Shown here: positions 53,056 to 63,225 of the stretch, one piece after another
How positions within the stretch are numbered: position 1 is the stretch's first letter
How the letters are laid out: the number at the start of each line of letters is the position of its first letter
Source: Bradyrhizobium sp. 190
Lineage (GTDB): Bacteria > Pseudomonadota > Alphaproteobacteria > Rhizobiales > Xanthobacteraceae
Assembly: GCF_023073415.1 (NCBI RefSeq)
Contig: NZ_JADPJL010000060.1
Span: 186,001-250,000 of the forward strand
Direction of reading: 5' to 3'
Length of the DNA stretch: 64,000 nt
Program-made: the position numbers and the translations under genes
The notes under the pieces: generated by a model
Told to the model about the DNA's origin: nothing
What the model saw: the letters and a program-made list of their open reading frames with translations, nothing else
Databases searched by the model: none

Positions 53056-55419
53056 TCAGAAGTTGAACGTCGTCGACAAGAGATAGGTGCGAGGGGCGGC
53101 AAGTGTGATCACACCGCTGTAGGCCGATGCCCAATAAGCTTCGTTGAAGACGTTCTCGATGTTAGCGCGGATCACGATCGGCTTTCCGTTCCAAGGCGAC
53201 GTAAAGGTGTATCGCGCTCCGATATCGACCCTCGTCCATTCCGGAAGCGTGAGGGTGTTGGTTACGTTGACATACTGCGAACTGGTATAAATGACCCTTC
53301 CCGTGAGCGTCAGGTCACGCATGAACGGCGTATCCCACTCCGCACCGATATTGGCGGTGACTGCTGGAACGCCGACCGCAGTCCTGCCGTCTGTCGCGCC
53401 GTTATTGGCCGTCTTGACCTGCTTGCCATCGATCAAGGCCAGACCACCGAGCAACCGGATCGCGGGTGTGATCTCGCCGAATACGTTGAGTTCGACGCCA
53501 CGATTGCGCTGCTCGCCATTGAGAAGTTGGACGGTGCCAACCGCAATGATGCTTGGTTGCGTAATATCGAACACGCTCATGGTCGTCGTCAGACGGCCCG
53601 TATCGATCTTCACGCCCGCTTCAGCCTGCTTGGTCTGGCCGGGAGGGAACACGGTCCCGATATTGGTGAACCCGGTACCCACGACATGCGGCGTCTGCAG
53701 TCCTTCGATATAGTTTGCGTACAGCGAGATGTTCTCGACCGGCTTCAACACAAGAGCATAAGCCGGGGTCCATACGGACATATCTGTCTCCGGCCTGCTC
53801 AGACCGGGCGTGAGATAATTCGTCACCTCGCTGCCAGCTGTCTGGCGACGAACCCCGACCGTCAGCTGAATACGCTTGTTGAGCAGGGACATGGTGTCGG
53901 AAACGCCGACGCTTGTGATATTCACGTTGGTTAGCTGACTGGCAGACAATGTCGTGAAATTGGGCTTGGGAATATTGGTCGGATCGGTGTAGAGGTTCCA
54001 GAAAATAATGTCGGCGAGAGGACTAGCCGACCGCGTCCAGACCTTTTGGTTATAGGTTCGGTCGTTGATGGAGTAGTTGATGTTGAACGCGTGATTGACG
54101 GGACCCGTGTCGACGTTTGCACGAATGCCAGTCTCACCCGCGAGCGTCTCGAACGTCTCCTTGCCCGCAAACGGACGCGACCACAGACCTCCCAACTGGA
54201 ATGCCCCCGGAGGCGACGTTAACGCGCCCGGCGCGACATTGGAGAGGTTGGGCGAAGGATAGGCATAGTTGATGTTGCTGTCGTGATAGCCAAACGACGC
54301 ATACGCAGTGACCCAGTCGTTTACATCGACCTCGCCTTTTACAGTCGAGAAGAAATCCGTTGGCGCGTAATAGGCCCACGGAACCTGGAAATTGTGTCCG
54401 GCTTTCGGCGGAGGAGGAATAAGCGTTGTTGTTGCGGGTATGTTAAAGAAACGCATGGGCGGATTCAGATTGTCGGCCTGGTAGCCGAGATCGACCGCCA
54501 AGCGCGCGTTCTCGCCCCGATAGTCAAGGCCAAGGTGGACGTTGCCGAATTCGTCGGTCTGACGGTTCCACGGCGTATTACCATTTGAGTAGGTGCTGTT
54601 TAGCCGAACGCCCCACTCCTTATGCTCACCATAGCGCCGGCTGACGTCGATATTCCCGCCGAACTGCGATTTAGAAACGTAAGTGCTCGTCAGCCGTGTA
54701 ATATCGATGTCGGGAGCATGCTTGGTGACGAGGTTGACACTGCCGCCGACGGCACCGCCGCTCGCAACACCGGTACCGCCAGTAGTCATGCCGTTGAGCA
54801 CAGCGCTCGGGCCCTTTAATACTTCGACGCGCTCGATGAAATTCGCCCCGATGGAGTAATACGGCGCGATTCCGTATAGGCCGTTCAGCCCGTAATCGCC
54901 GCTGTCGAGATAAAAACCGCGAACAAACAGACTGTCGGCGCCGCCGCCCGCTGCCTGGATGACCCGCACCGAAGGATCATTCATCAGAACGTCGCGGATC
55001 GTGCGCGCCTGTTGATTCGCAATCAGCTCCGCCGTGTAGCTCGTCTGGTTGAAGGGCGTATCCATCACACCCCGGTTGCCCAGAAGGCCCAGGCTACCGC
55101 CTGTCGCCACTTGTCCACCAGCGTAGGGAGCCGGAGGCGCACCGAGAGTTCCGGTCGAAGGCACCACATACGGAACCGGCTCAGCACGACGAGGCGCCGG
55201 CGCAGCGACGCGCCGCTGCACGCGCGACGTCGACGTCTGCGATCTCCGTGCCGCGGGCCGCGCTCGCTGCTGGCTTGGAGCATCGACCGTGACGGGCGGC
55301 AAATTGGCTTGCGCGAACGCTTTCTGACCGCTTGCAAAGTCCAGAGAGAGAGCAAGATAACTCACCGCTCCCAGCGAAACAGCGCGCACAACATTTCTGG
55401 CCGCGACTTGATACGTCAT
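53056..55419 (-). CDS. TonB-dependent ferric siderophore receptor
   Basis: This 787-aa outer-membrane receptor has a signal peptide (cleavage likely after KAFAQA), a TonB-box-like PPVTVDAPSQ and an Ala/Pro/Arg-rich linker to about residue 90. The plug domain is at about 115-245 (TIRDVLMNDPSVRV, SLFVRGFYLDSGDYGLNGLY, IERVEVLKGPSAVLNG). The 22-strand-type barrel ends in the terminal Phe (TTFNF). There is no N-terminal signalling (STN) domain, so it should not act through a FecR/FecI-type surface pathway. It most likely takes up the ferric form of the neighbouring NRPS product. It is transcribed alone, between its own terminator and an upstream region with tandem ICE-like sites. Confidence 0.93.
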   Translation of the reverse strand: MTYQVAARNVVRAVSLGAVSYLALSLDFASGQKAFAQANLPPVTVDAPSQQRARPAARRSQTSTSRVQRRVAAPAPRRAEPVPYVVPSTGTLGAPPAPYAGGQVATGGSLGLLGNRGVMDTPFNQTSYTAELIANQQARTIRDVLMNDPSVRVIQAAGGGADSLFVRGFYLDSGDYGLNGLYGIAPYYSIGANFIERVEVLKGPSAVLNGMTTGGTGVASGGAVGGSVNLVTKHAPDIDITRLTSTYVSKSQFGGNIDVSRRYGEHKEWGVRLNSTYSNGNTPWNRQTDEFGNVHLGLDYRGENARLAVDLGYQADNLNPPMRFFNIPATTTLIPPPPKAGHNFQVPWAYYAPTDFFSTVKGEVDVNDWVTAYASFGYHDSNINYAYPSPNLSNVAPGALTSPPGAFQLGGLWSRPFAGKETFETLAGETGIRANVDTGPVNHAFNINYSINDRTYNQKVWTRSASPLADIIFWNLYTDPTNIPKPNFTTLSASQLTNVNITSVGVSDTMSLLNKRIQLTVGVRRQTAGSEVTNYLTPGLSRPETDMSVWTPAYALVLKPVENISLYANYIEGLQTPHVVGTGFTNIGTVFPPGQTKQAEAGVKIDTGRLTTTMSVFDITQPSIIAVGTVQLLNGEQRNRGVELNVFGEITPAIRLLGGLALIDGKQVKTANNGATDGRTAVGVPAVTANIGAEWDTPFMRDLTLTGRVIYTSSQYVNVTNTLTLPEWTRVDIGARYTFTSPWNGKPIVIRANIENVFNEAYWASAYSGVITLAAPRTYLLSTTFNF

Positions 55420-55747
55420 ACTTCCACCCCAAAGCCCACAAGCAGGTCACGGGGCTCGTTCTAACTTCCGGAGTGGAAACGGCGAGTAGAAGTCATCTAA
55501 GGTGATGGTGTGTGTACACAACACATTTCGTTAGTGACGATAGAGCAACACCACACATCGTCTGATTGCTCTAAATTTTCGCACCAAGATTCTTGAGCGC
55601 TCGAGCGGATGAATTTCGTTCTCAAGATTCTCCACGCCTGCGCGTTTTGAATCTTTCTAATTTTTATTCGTTCTAATCTTCTGCATGACCGTCCAGCACG
55701 ACGCAGATTGAACCAGTCATTGTCGCCTTGCCCACGTTCGAATCTTT
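55420..55747. promoter_or_regulatory. Non-coding, AT-rich receptor promoter region
   Basis: This 328-bp gap between the receptor gene and the M20 hydrolase has no plausible gene. It is clearly richer in A+T than its surroundings and carries the tandem ICE-like sites listed separately. The many TTCTAA/TCTAAA fragments (55569, 55656, 55671) are unusual for this genome. Confidence 0.55.
55645..55677. promoter_or_regulatory. Two tandem ICE-like palindromes upstream of the receptor gene
   Basis: TTTTGAA-TCT-TTCTAAT (55645-55661) matches 12 of 14 positions of TTTAGAA-N3-TTCTAAA. A second copy (55661-55677, TTTTTAT-TCG-TTCTAAT) matches 10 of 14 and begins on the last base of the first. They lie about 230 bp upstream of the receptor start. 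Confidence 0.5.
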
Positions 55748-56896
55748 TCAATCCAGCAGGTTACGCAGCGTCCGCATGAAGACTTTTGCGCCAATTCCAA
55801 TGAGTTCATCCGGAAAATCATAGTTCGGTTCGTGCAAGCCGGGATGCTTCTCCCCTGCGCCAAGGAAGAACATCGCGGCCTTTGATCGGTAGTTGAACCG
55901 TCCAAAATCCTCCGATCCCCGCAGCGGGAGGCCTTCCACAGAATGGCGCACGCCTTCTGCATCGAGTGCGCTTCTGAGGTGGGCAACGGCCTCCGCGTTG
56001 TTCAGGCAATGGCTGAAAACGTCGCGGTAGGTAATCTCCACCTTCAACCCCTCGCCGGCCGCCACCTGCTGGACCAAACCTTCTGCTTGCAAACGAACCC
56101 TCTCCATTGTCGAATCGGTCAGCGTCCTGAGCGTCACCCAAAGCTCGGCATGACCGGGCGAGATACCGAACGCAGGTTCTCCCAATCTCGCATGGGTGAC
56201 CGTTACCATTGAGAACGCGTCGTCCAGTGTCCCTCCCCGGCCGAGCGCGGTAATTTCGTCCAGCAGTCTTGCGATCGCTCCTTTCGGCGAGACCCCAAGC
56301 TCGGGACTGGATGCATGTGCGGTTCGCCCGGACAACACGATCTGCATCCCGCGCGAGGCGCAATTGACCAAGCCTTCCGCGACCGAAACATGCCCGAGAG
56401 GAAGTCCCGGCAAATTGTGCAGCGAGAAAACAAAATCGGGCCGCACCTGCTCAAACTTCGTATCGGCAAGGACGGCAGCCGCGCCGGACCCGTCCTCCTC
56501 AGCCGGCTGGAACAAGAGTACGGCGCGTCCGCGCCTTGGGCGTTGCCGGCTCAAACCACGCGCGACCGCTGCCAAAATGGTCATGTGACCGTCATGACCG
56601 CAGAGATGGGCCTTTCCCGGCACGGATGACCGATATGCAAGCTCCGAGGTCTCCTGGATCGGCAATCCATCGAGCTCGGCCCGAAGCATGATCGTCGGGC
56701 CAGGTGCGTCGCCGTCATAGATCCCGAGCACGCCATGCCCGCCAAGTCCCGTGACGACCTTGTCGGCGCCAGTTGCATGGAGAAGCGCCTGCACGGCTTT
56801 TGCGGTCTTCTCTTCCTGTCCGGATAGCTCAGGCTTGCCGTGGAGATCGTGTCGCCACGCAATCAATTCTGCCAGTTCGTGATCGGTCAGGAACAT
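55748..56896 (-). CDS. M20-family amidohydrolase (N-acyl-amino acid / hippurate hydrolase type)
   Basis: This 382-aa cytoplasmic metallo-hydrolase has the M20D pattern: RHDLHGKPELSGQE, metal ligands in HLCGHDGHMT, PAEEDGSGA, SLHNLPGLP and the C-terminal GSEDFGRF. Family members cleave N-acyl amino acids, hippurate or indole-acetyl amino acids. The start ATG at 56896 is directly before the conserved part. It is transcribed alone: 247 bp of non-coding sequence precede it and the siderophore receptor promoter region follows. A link to siderophore amide breakdown is possible, but the sequence does not show it. Confidence 0.88.
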   Translation of the reverse strand: MFLTDHELAELIAWRHDLHGKPELSGQEEKTAKAVQALLHATGADKVVTGLGGHGVLGIYDGDAPGPTIMLRAELDGLPIQETSELAYRSSVPGKAHLCGHDGHMTILAAVARGLSRQRPRRGRAVLLFQPAEEDGSGAAAVLADTKFEQVRPDFVFSLHNLPGLPLGHVSVAEGLVNCASRGMQIVLSGRTAHASSPELGVSPKGAIARLLDEITALGRGGTLDDAFSMVTVTHARLGEPAFGISPGHAELWVTLRTLTDSTMERVRLQAEGLVQQVAAGEGLKVEITYRDVFSHCLNNAEAVAHLRSALDAEGVRHSVEGLPLRGSEDFGRFNYRSKAAMFFLGAGEKHPGLHEPNYDFPDELIGIGAKVFMRTLRNLLD

Positions 56897-57143
56897 GAGT
56901 AGCTCTCTATATTGGGGGGAAACGGATCAGACTTGAGCATCGATGATTACATGGCCTGCGAGGCCACATGCATTCAGAATGTTCACCTGCAAGACAATCG
57001 CTATCATTGGTTGGCACGCCTGCGCGCGACCGGTTGCGCTGCTCGCCACTGCGTTGCCGGACAGCAGAATGGCGTCGCCCGCACCAGTTTCGCACCAGAA
57101 CCGGCACTGCCATAGCGGAGATAGATCGATTGAAACGCCTGTC
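56897..57143. other. Non-coding gap between enolase-type and M20 hydrolase genes
   Basis: I see no credible gene in these 247 bp; short frames on both strands overlap one another and lack ribosome-binding sites. It should contain the promoter of the M20 hydrolase. Confidence 0.5.
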
Positions 57144-58262
57144 CTATAGCGTGCGGTAGCGCTCGATCGATGAAACATCGGGCATAATTCCAAGGCCCGG
57201 CTCCTCGTTCAGCACGACAATGCCCTCGGACACGTCGAAGACTGGTCCGCAGAAGCGATCGCGGAGCGGATTGTCATTGACGTCCACTTCCAGCCAGCCG
57301 TCGCCTCCGGCACCGGCGAGCAAATGTGCGGAAGCAAGCAGTCCTATGCCGCCACCGAGATAATGCGGGCAAAAGGTCCTGCCCGCCTTCAGAATATCCT
57401 TCGCCAGTCCGCAGCAGATCGTCAGCCCGCCCCATTTGGCGATATCCGGCTGCACGACATCAAGCACGTCCTCTGAAAGAACCTGTTCGAAGGCTTCCCG
57501 GCTCGCAATATTCTCGCCGGCCGCAAGCGGCATGCCGGCGCTTGTGCGCAGCCTCCGCCATTCCTGCCGGGGACGATCGGCACGAAGCGGTTCTTCCAGC
57601 CATCGCAAACCGAACTCGCCGAGCCGTGGCACGATTTCCAGCGCCCGATCGATCGACCAGCCCTGATTGACGTCCGCCGCCAGCATGCCACCGCCAACAA
57701 CGGCGCGCAGCGCTGCCAGATTGGCGAGATCCGTTGCCATATCGAATCCGATCTTGAGCTTCAGCGCGCGATGCCCGCGCTTCAAGGCTGCTTCGGCGGT
57801 CTGCCGCGCTCCGCCGGGATTGATGCCGCTGGCGTACGCCTTGATCTTGCCGGAATGACCGCCGAGCAATCGCCACAGCGGCTGCCGTTGCCGGCGCGCG
57901 TGGAGATCCCACAGCGCAAGATCAATTCCTGCAATGGCCTGGGCGAACGGCCCGGGTTCCCCGCACTGCAGCGCCAGCACCGCGGTGCCTTGCGTGAGAA
58001 TCTCGAAAGCCTGCGCGGGCCCCTCAAGCTCGCACCCTGTTACCGCTGGCGCGAGCACCTCATTGACGAGCCGCGCCCGATGTTCGGCACCCGTCGAAGG
58101 AAAGTTCGACCAGACCTCGCCCCAGCCGACAACGCCGCCTTCGTCTTCGGCGCGAACGAACACCGCCGGACGGTTCAGCATGCGGCCGAACGAGGTCACC
58201 ACCGGCGTCGACAGCGGATAACGATAGCAAAACGCCTGGATTGTGCGAACAGAGAAGGCCAT
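57144..58262 (-). CDS. Enolase-superfamily enzyme (mandelate racemase / muconate lactonizing type)
   Basis: This 372-aa protein has an N-terminal capping domain and a barrel with the K-x-K base motif (HRALKLKIGF). Metal ligands are in AADVNQGWS, WLEEPL and AAGENI. An Asp (VQPDIAKWGG) and a His (CPHYLGGGIG) follow. The pattern suggests a dehydratase or racemase acting on an acid sugar or similar carboxylate. A GTG at 58283 would add seven residues, but the ATG at 58262 has GGA upstream. It lies 47 bp after the aldolase gene and is probably the last gene of the carbohydrate operon. The substrate cannot be read from the sequence. Confidence 0.85.
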   Translation of the reverse strand: MAFSVRTIQAFCYRYPLSTPVVTSFGRMLNRPAVFVRAEDEGGVVGWGEVWSNFPSTGAEHRARLVNEVLAPAVTGCELEGPAQAFEILTQGTAVLALQCGEPGPFAQAIAGIDLALWDLHARRQRQPLWRLLGGHSGKIKAYASGINPGGARQTAEAALKRGHRALKLKIGFDMATDLANLAALRAVVGGGMLAADVNQGWSIDRALEIVPRLGEFGLRWLEEPLRADRPRQEWRRLRTSAGMPLAAGENIASREAFEQVLSEDVLDVVQPDIAKWGGLTICCGLAKDILKAGRTFCPHYLGGGIGLLASAHLLAGAGGDGWLEVDVNDNPLRDRFCGPVFDVSEGIVVLNEEPGLGIMPDVSSIERYRTL

Positions 58263-58309
58263 CTTTGGATCCAGCGATCTCACTTGGTAACGATCAGGTC
58301 ACGACACAG

Positions 58310-59347
58310 CTAGTACGCGCGCGCGAAATCGCCTTCCTGCTTGATCTCGCCAAAGGCGGGAAAGCGTGCCTTCCATCGCGTGCCCTTTGCCTTTGTCAGC
58401 GCATTGAGGCTTTCAAGCACCGCAACACCGTCCTTGCGCAGGCTTGCCGCGACCGCCGCACGATCCGGGAAATGCTTGCGAACGGCGTCAAGCCAGATCG
58501 TGCGCCCCGCAAGGAAGCCGCCGGCGCCAGCCGCATAGGCGAACTCCAGCACGCGCTCGAATTTCTCGGGCGCAGCACCACCTGACAGCAACACCCAGGG
58601 AATGTTCCGCTCGCGGCAGATCGCGCCGATGGCGTCGAACTCTTTCTGCGCGGCTTGCGCCGCCGCGCTCCCGTCCCGCGGCGGCAGGCTGTTGGCGGCA
58701 AGCGGGCTCTCCAGCTTCAGCAGGTCGACGCCATATTCCGGTTTGGCGAACTCGCGCACGCTGTCGATCACGAGTCCCGGCAGCTTGCCGGGCGATTCCA
58801 CATAATCAGCGGTATGATTGGCGCTGCCGAGGAATGGATAGACCAGGAGCTCCAGCACATAGGGAATGTCGTAGCGCGCGCAGTCCTGTCCGATCTCGCG
58901 CACAAACCTCTTCTGGTGTTCGTTGACGTCGGGGTCGGCGTCGGGACGATACCAGGCAAGCACCTTGACCGCGTCACCGCCGATCGCACGGATCTTCTCC
59001 ACACTCCAATTGGCAATGGCGCGCGACTTGCGGCCGCCCGCTGTCTCCTCGACGCGGTGCTCCTCGAGCGTCATGATGAGACCGCAACGCGCGGGCAGCA
59101 GGTCGATGGCGGCAGGCACCGCAAAGTTCGGATCGAACAGCATCGAGCTGCAATGCGGCGAGAGGCTTTCCACGAGCAGCCGCTTGGCGGCGGTTACGTC
59201 GGAATATTCGACCTGCTCGCGCGTAACGCCCTTTGCCTGCGCGATGGCGTCGAACAGCGGCGGCCGCTGATCCAGCGCAACCATGCGAAAGTGGCCATCC
59301 GCATCCGCCAGGCGCGCGATGCCCCGGTTCTTTCCGATCGTTCTCAT
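58310..59347 (-). CDS. Class I sugar-phosphate aldolase (LacD/YihT family)
   Basis: This is a 345-aa barrel aldolase. Conserved stretches are FRMVALDQRPPLF, AVKVLAWYRPD, YVLELLVYPF, VDLLKLESPL (probable Schiff-base Lys), PWVLLSGGAAPEKF and GAGGFLAGRTIW. It aligns by eye with tagatose-1,6-bisphosphate aldolase LacD and with YihT, which splits 6-deoxy-6-sulfofructose-1-phosphate. It would cleave the phosphorylated ketose made by the kinase encoded upstream; the two genes overlap by 4 bp. Whether the substrate is a normal, deoxy or sulfonated sugar cannot be decided here. Confidence 0.83.
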   Translation of the reverse strand: MRTIGKNRGIARLADADGHFRMVALDQRPPLFDAIAQAKGVTREQVEYSDVTAAKRLLVESLSPHCSSMLFDPNFAVPAAIDLLPARCGLIMTLEEHRVEETAGGRKSRAIANWSVEKIRAIGGDAVKVLAWYRPDADPDVNEHQKRFVREIGQDCARYDIPYVLELLVYPFLGSANHTADYVESPGKLPGLVIDSVREFAKPEYGVDLLKLESPLAANSLPPRDGSAAAQAAQKEFDAIGAICRERNIPWVLLSGGAAPEKFERVLEFAYAAGAGGFLAGRTIWLDAVRKHFPDRAAVAASLRKDGVAVLESLNALTKAKGTRWKARFPAFGEIKQEGDFARAY

Positions 59348-60299
59348 TGGTGCGTCCTCATGAAGGCAAGACAGTCATTGATGGAAGGAATTCCGGCGCG
59401 GCCGCCCGAATGGGTGCATTTCAGCGCGGCGGCCGCAGCGGCGAATGCCATGGCATCCTGCACCTCAAGGCCCGCGCCGATTGCAAAGACATAGGCGCCG
59501 TGGAAGACGTCGCCGGCGCCCGTCGTATCGACGACGGAAACAGGATATGCGGCACGCCGCTGCAGGCGGCCGTTCTCGTACCAGCTCACCCCTTCGCTGC
59601 CGCGCGTGACGGCGATGACACGGCAATTGAACCGCACGAGCTTGGTCAGCGCTGCACCATCAGCCGATCCGGCAAAGGAAGCGAGCGCAGGCTCGGAGAA
59701 AACGGCGTGATCGGTAAGCGGCAGCAGGCGCTCGAACACTTCGGCGTCGGCCACATCGCCGTCGAGCACGGTCGGAATGCCGAGCGCGCGCGCCTTGCCA
59801 AACAGCGCGACGGCGCCTTCGACCCAGCGCGGATCGGCAAGCACCGCGGACGCCTGCGCCACTTCATTCAGCGGCAGCCAATCGGCCGCCTCGGGAAAGG
59901 CCCCGCGAAAATTCACGATCTGCCGCTCGCCGGATCTGTCGACGATGATCCCCGAGACCGAGGAGCGTCCATCCTGAAATAATCTGAAGTTTGCGACGTC
60001 GATTCCTTCGGCAGCGAGCGCCGACCGCATTTCGCGCCCTGCGGCGTCGTCTCCGGCGCGGCCCCAGAACGCGATCGAGCCGCCGAGCCGTGCACCGGTC
60101 ACGGCGGCGTTTGCCGCCATCCCGCCGCCGAGCGTCGAATAGTCCAGGCTCCTGATCTTCTCGCTCTGCCCTCCAAAAAACCGGTCGACGCGCCAGACCT
60201 GATCGAGCGCAGAGAGCCCAAGGCAGACGATACGGACCCGCTCCGCGCTCGACGCAATATCCGCGATCGCCTCGCGATCTTCGGTCCCCTCGCGCGCGG

Positions 60300-60303
<4 letters not shown>
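59344..60303 (-). CDS. PfkB-family sugar kinase resembling sulfofructose kinase YihV
   Basis: This 319-aa cytoplasmic kinase has the PfkB glycine pair (YSTLGGGMAANAAVTGARLG), the C-terminal anion hole and catalytic Asp (VVDTTGAGDVFHGAYVFA) and ALKCTHSGGRAGIPS. VLADPRWVEGA, VLDGDVADAEVF and TDHAVFSEPALASF closely parallel segments I recall from E. coli YihV. It probably phosphorylates the sugar taken up by this operon, giving the substrate of the aldolase. The start is a GTG overlapping the ATPase stop (GTGA); about 20 residues precede the conserved VRIVCLGLSALDQ. Confidence 0.85.
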
Positions 60304-61373
<1,070 letters not shown>

Positions 61374-61378
61374 GATCG

Positions 61379-62383
61379 TCAGTCCAGCGCCAGCACGGGC
61401 TTGATCAGCTCGCCCTTGGCGAAGCGTGCAAAATTTTCCGGCAAGCTCGAAAGGCCGAACTCGCCGTCGACGAGGACGCGGTATTCGTCCTTGTAGCGGC
61501 GCAGCAGCGCGACGTTCGGTTCGAAATCGGCGATCGGGAAATAGAAGGTGCGGATCATGTAGAAGTCCTTGCGGCGGAAAACCTTGCCTTCCTCGATGGT
61601 CCAGGGCACGGCGTTCTCGCCGACCAGCACCAGCGCGCCGCGCGGCAGAACGAGTTCGATGCCGAGGTTGCGCGCCGCATGCGCGCCCGAACATTCCATG
61701 ATCAGTGCAAAGCGTTTCGAGGTGTCGCCGACCGGGTGCGCTCTTGCGCCGAAGGATTGCGCGATGGCAAGCCGCACAGCATTCGGATCGGCGACATGGA
61801 TGTCGTCATAGCCGAGGCTGCGCAACGCCAGCACGACGCCAAGCCCGACCGGCCCCGCGCCCATCACCAAAACTGGGCTAGCTTCCCCGGGCGGCACCAC
61901 GCGGCTGACGAACCGCACAGCATGGCCCGAGGTACCGATCACGTCGAGCAGCAGCGGCGCGAGGCTGTCCTCGATGTCGTCGGGCACCTCCAGCAGGCAG
62001 TTCTCCGGCACCGGCACATATTCGGCATAGCCGCCCGGCCGGTTCCAGCCGATCAGGCTAGATACTTCCAGGCACATCTGCGTATCGCCGCGCTTGCAGG
62101 CGGCGCAACGGTCGCAATGAAGCGGGATATAGACGGCACAGCGGCGGCCATGCAGGCGATGGCCCGGCTGCTCGACCACGCCGAAGATTTCGTGGCCGGC
62201 CGTGAATTCCGCGCCCTTGTGCCAAAGCTTGAAGTCGGAACCGCACAGGGCGGTGCGCGAGACGCGCACCAGCACCTCGCCAACAGCCACTTCCGGCATC
62301 GTCACACGCTCGATGGTGATGCGTTCGTGGCCGTGAAAGACGGCGGCCCGCATGATCGAATTGGCAAGCGGAGAGACATTCAT
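61379..62383 (-). CDS. Zinc-dependent medium-chain dehydrogenase (sorbitol/idonate dehydrogenase type)
   Basis: This 334-aa NAD(P)-linked enzyme has catalytic zinc ligands in ALCGSDFKLW and GHEIFGVVE and structural-zinc cysteines in CDRCAACKRGDTQMC. The Rossmann motif is VMGAGPVGLGVVLALRSLG, followed by an acidic residue (VADPN) that favours NAD. It probably oxidises a polyol or sugar before phosphorylation by the kinase encoded downstream. The start is ATG at 62383 (MNVSPLANS); a second ATG (MRAAVFHGHE, 62353) is possible. The frame is open up to 63127, but that part is the shadow of the permease gene. Confidence 0.88.
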   Translation of the reverse strand: MNVSPLANSIMRAAVFHGHERITIERVTMPEVAVGEVLVRVSRTALCGSDFKLWHKGAEFTAGHEIFGVVEQPGHRLHGRRCAVYIPLHCDRCAACKRGDTQMCLEVSSLIGWNRPGGYAEYVPVPENCLLEVPDDIEDSLAPLLLDVIGTSGHAVRFVSRVVPPGEASPVLVMGAGPVGLGVVLALRSLGYDDIHVADPNAVRLAIAQSFGARAHPVGDTSKRFALIMECSGAHAARNLGIELVLPRGALVLVGENAVPWTIEEGKVFRRKDFYMIRTFYFPIADFEPNVALLRRYKDEYRVLVDGEFGLSSLPENFARFAKGELIKPVLALD

Positions 62384-62391
62384 CGGAGCAC

Positions 62392-63219
62392 CTAACCCTT
62401 TACGGCGCCGAGCGTCAGCCCGGAGACCAGCCAGCGCTGAACCAGCGCGGCGAGAATGAGCGGCGGCAGCGCAATCAGCGTCGCCGCAGCCATCAGCGCG
62501 CCCCATTGTGTCGAGCCTTCGCCGATGAAGTTGAAGGCGGCCGCGATCAGCGTCTTGCTGTCGCCGTTCGACAGCACCAGCGCGAACAGGAAGTAGTTCC
62601 AGGAGAAGACGAAGGCCAGGATCGCCGCAACCGCGACGCCCGAGCCGACCAGCGGCAGCGCAATCCGCCAGAGGATCCGCGTCACGCTGCAGCCGTCGAC
62701 TTGGGCTGCTTCGAACACGCTGCGCGGGATGCCGTCGAAGGACGGCATCAGCACCCAGATCACGATCGGCAGCGTGATGACGGCGTGGCTGAGAATGAGT
62801 GCCGTGTAGGAGCCGATCATGCCGACCTGGCGGAACATGACGTACCAGGGCAGCAGGAACAGCGTGCCGGGCGCCATGCGCGCCGCCAGCGTCAGGATGG
62901 CCGGCCAGGAAATCCGGGTCCATGACACGGCGAAGGCCGCGGGAATTCCGAACAGGAGTCCGAGGCTGGTTGAGCCGATGGTGACGATCAGGCTGTTGAC
63001 CGCATAGCTCACGAACGGTGTCGTCTTCATGAGCTCGACGTAGTTCTCCAGCGTCGGCGAGAAGACAAGCGTCGGCGGATAGGCCGTGACCTCGAACGAG
63101 GGTTTTAGCGACGACAGCACCATCCATACCGTCGGCGTCATGATGATGATGCCCGCGAGCACGAGCTGCAGCAGGTTGAGGTGGCGGATCCAGCGGTCGG
63201 TGGTCGGTGCGTCGGTCAT
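62392..63219 (-). CDS. Carbohydrate ABC transporter permease (MalG type)
   Basis: This 275-aa inner-membrane protein has six predicted helices and the cytoplasmic EAA loop FEAAQVDGCSVTRILWRIAL, which contacts the ATPase. The C-terminus LVSGLTLGAVKG is typical of MalG-type permeases. The ATG at 63219 has AGGT upstream; a GTG at 63225 is less likely, since it follows the previous stop directly without a ribosome-binding site. It pairs with the MalF-type permease. Confidence 0.92.
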   Translation of the reverse strand: MTDAPTTDRWIRHLNLLQLVLAGIIIMTPTVWMVLSSLKPSFEVTAYPPTLVFSPTLENYVELMKTTPFVSYAVNSLIVTIGSTSLGLLFGIPAAFAVSWTRISWPAILTLAARMAPGTLFLLPWYVMFRQVGMIGSYTALILSHAVITLPIVIWVLMPSFDGIPRSVFEAAQVDGCSVTRILWRIALPLVGSGVAVAAILAFVFSWNYFLFALVLSNGDSKTLIAAAFNFIGEGSTQWGALMAAATLIALPPLILAALVQRWLVSGLTLGAVKG

Positions 63220-63225
63220 CTGCAC

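Noticed and set aside
62384..63127. N-terminal extension of the zinc dehydrogenase frame
   Set aside because: It is the out-of-frame shadow of the MalG-type permease; the dehydrogenase fold begins near 62383.
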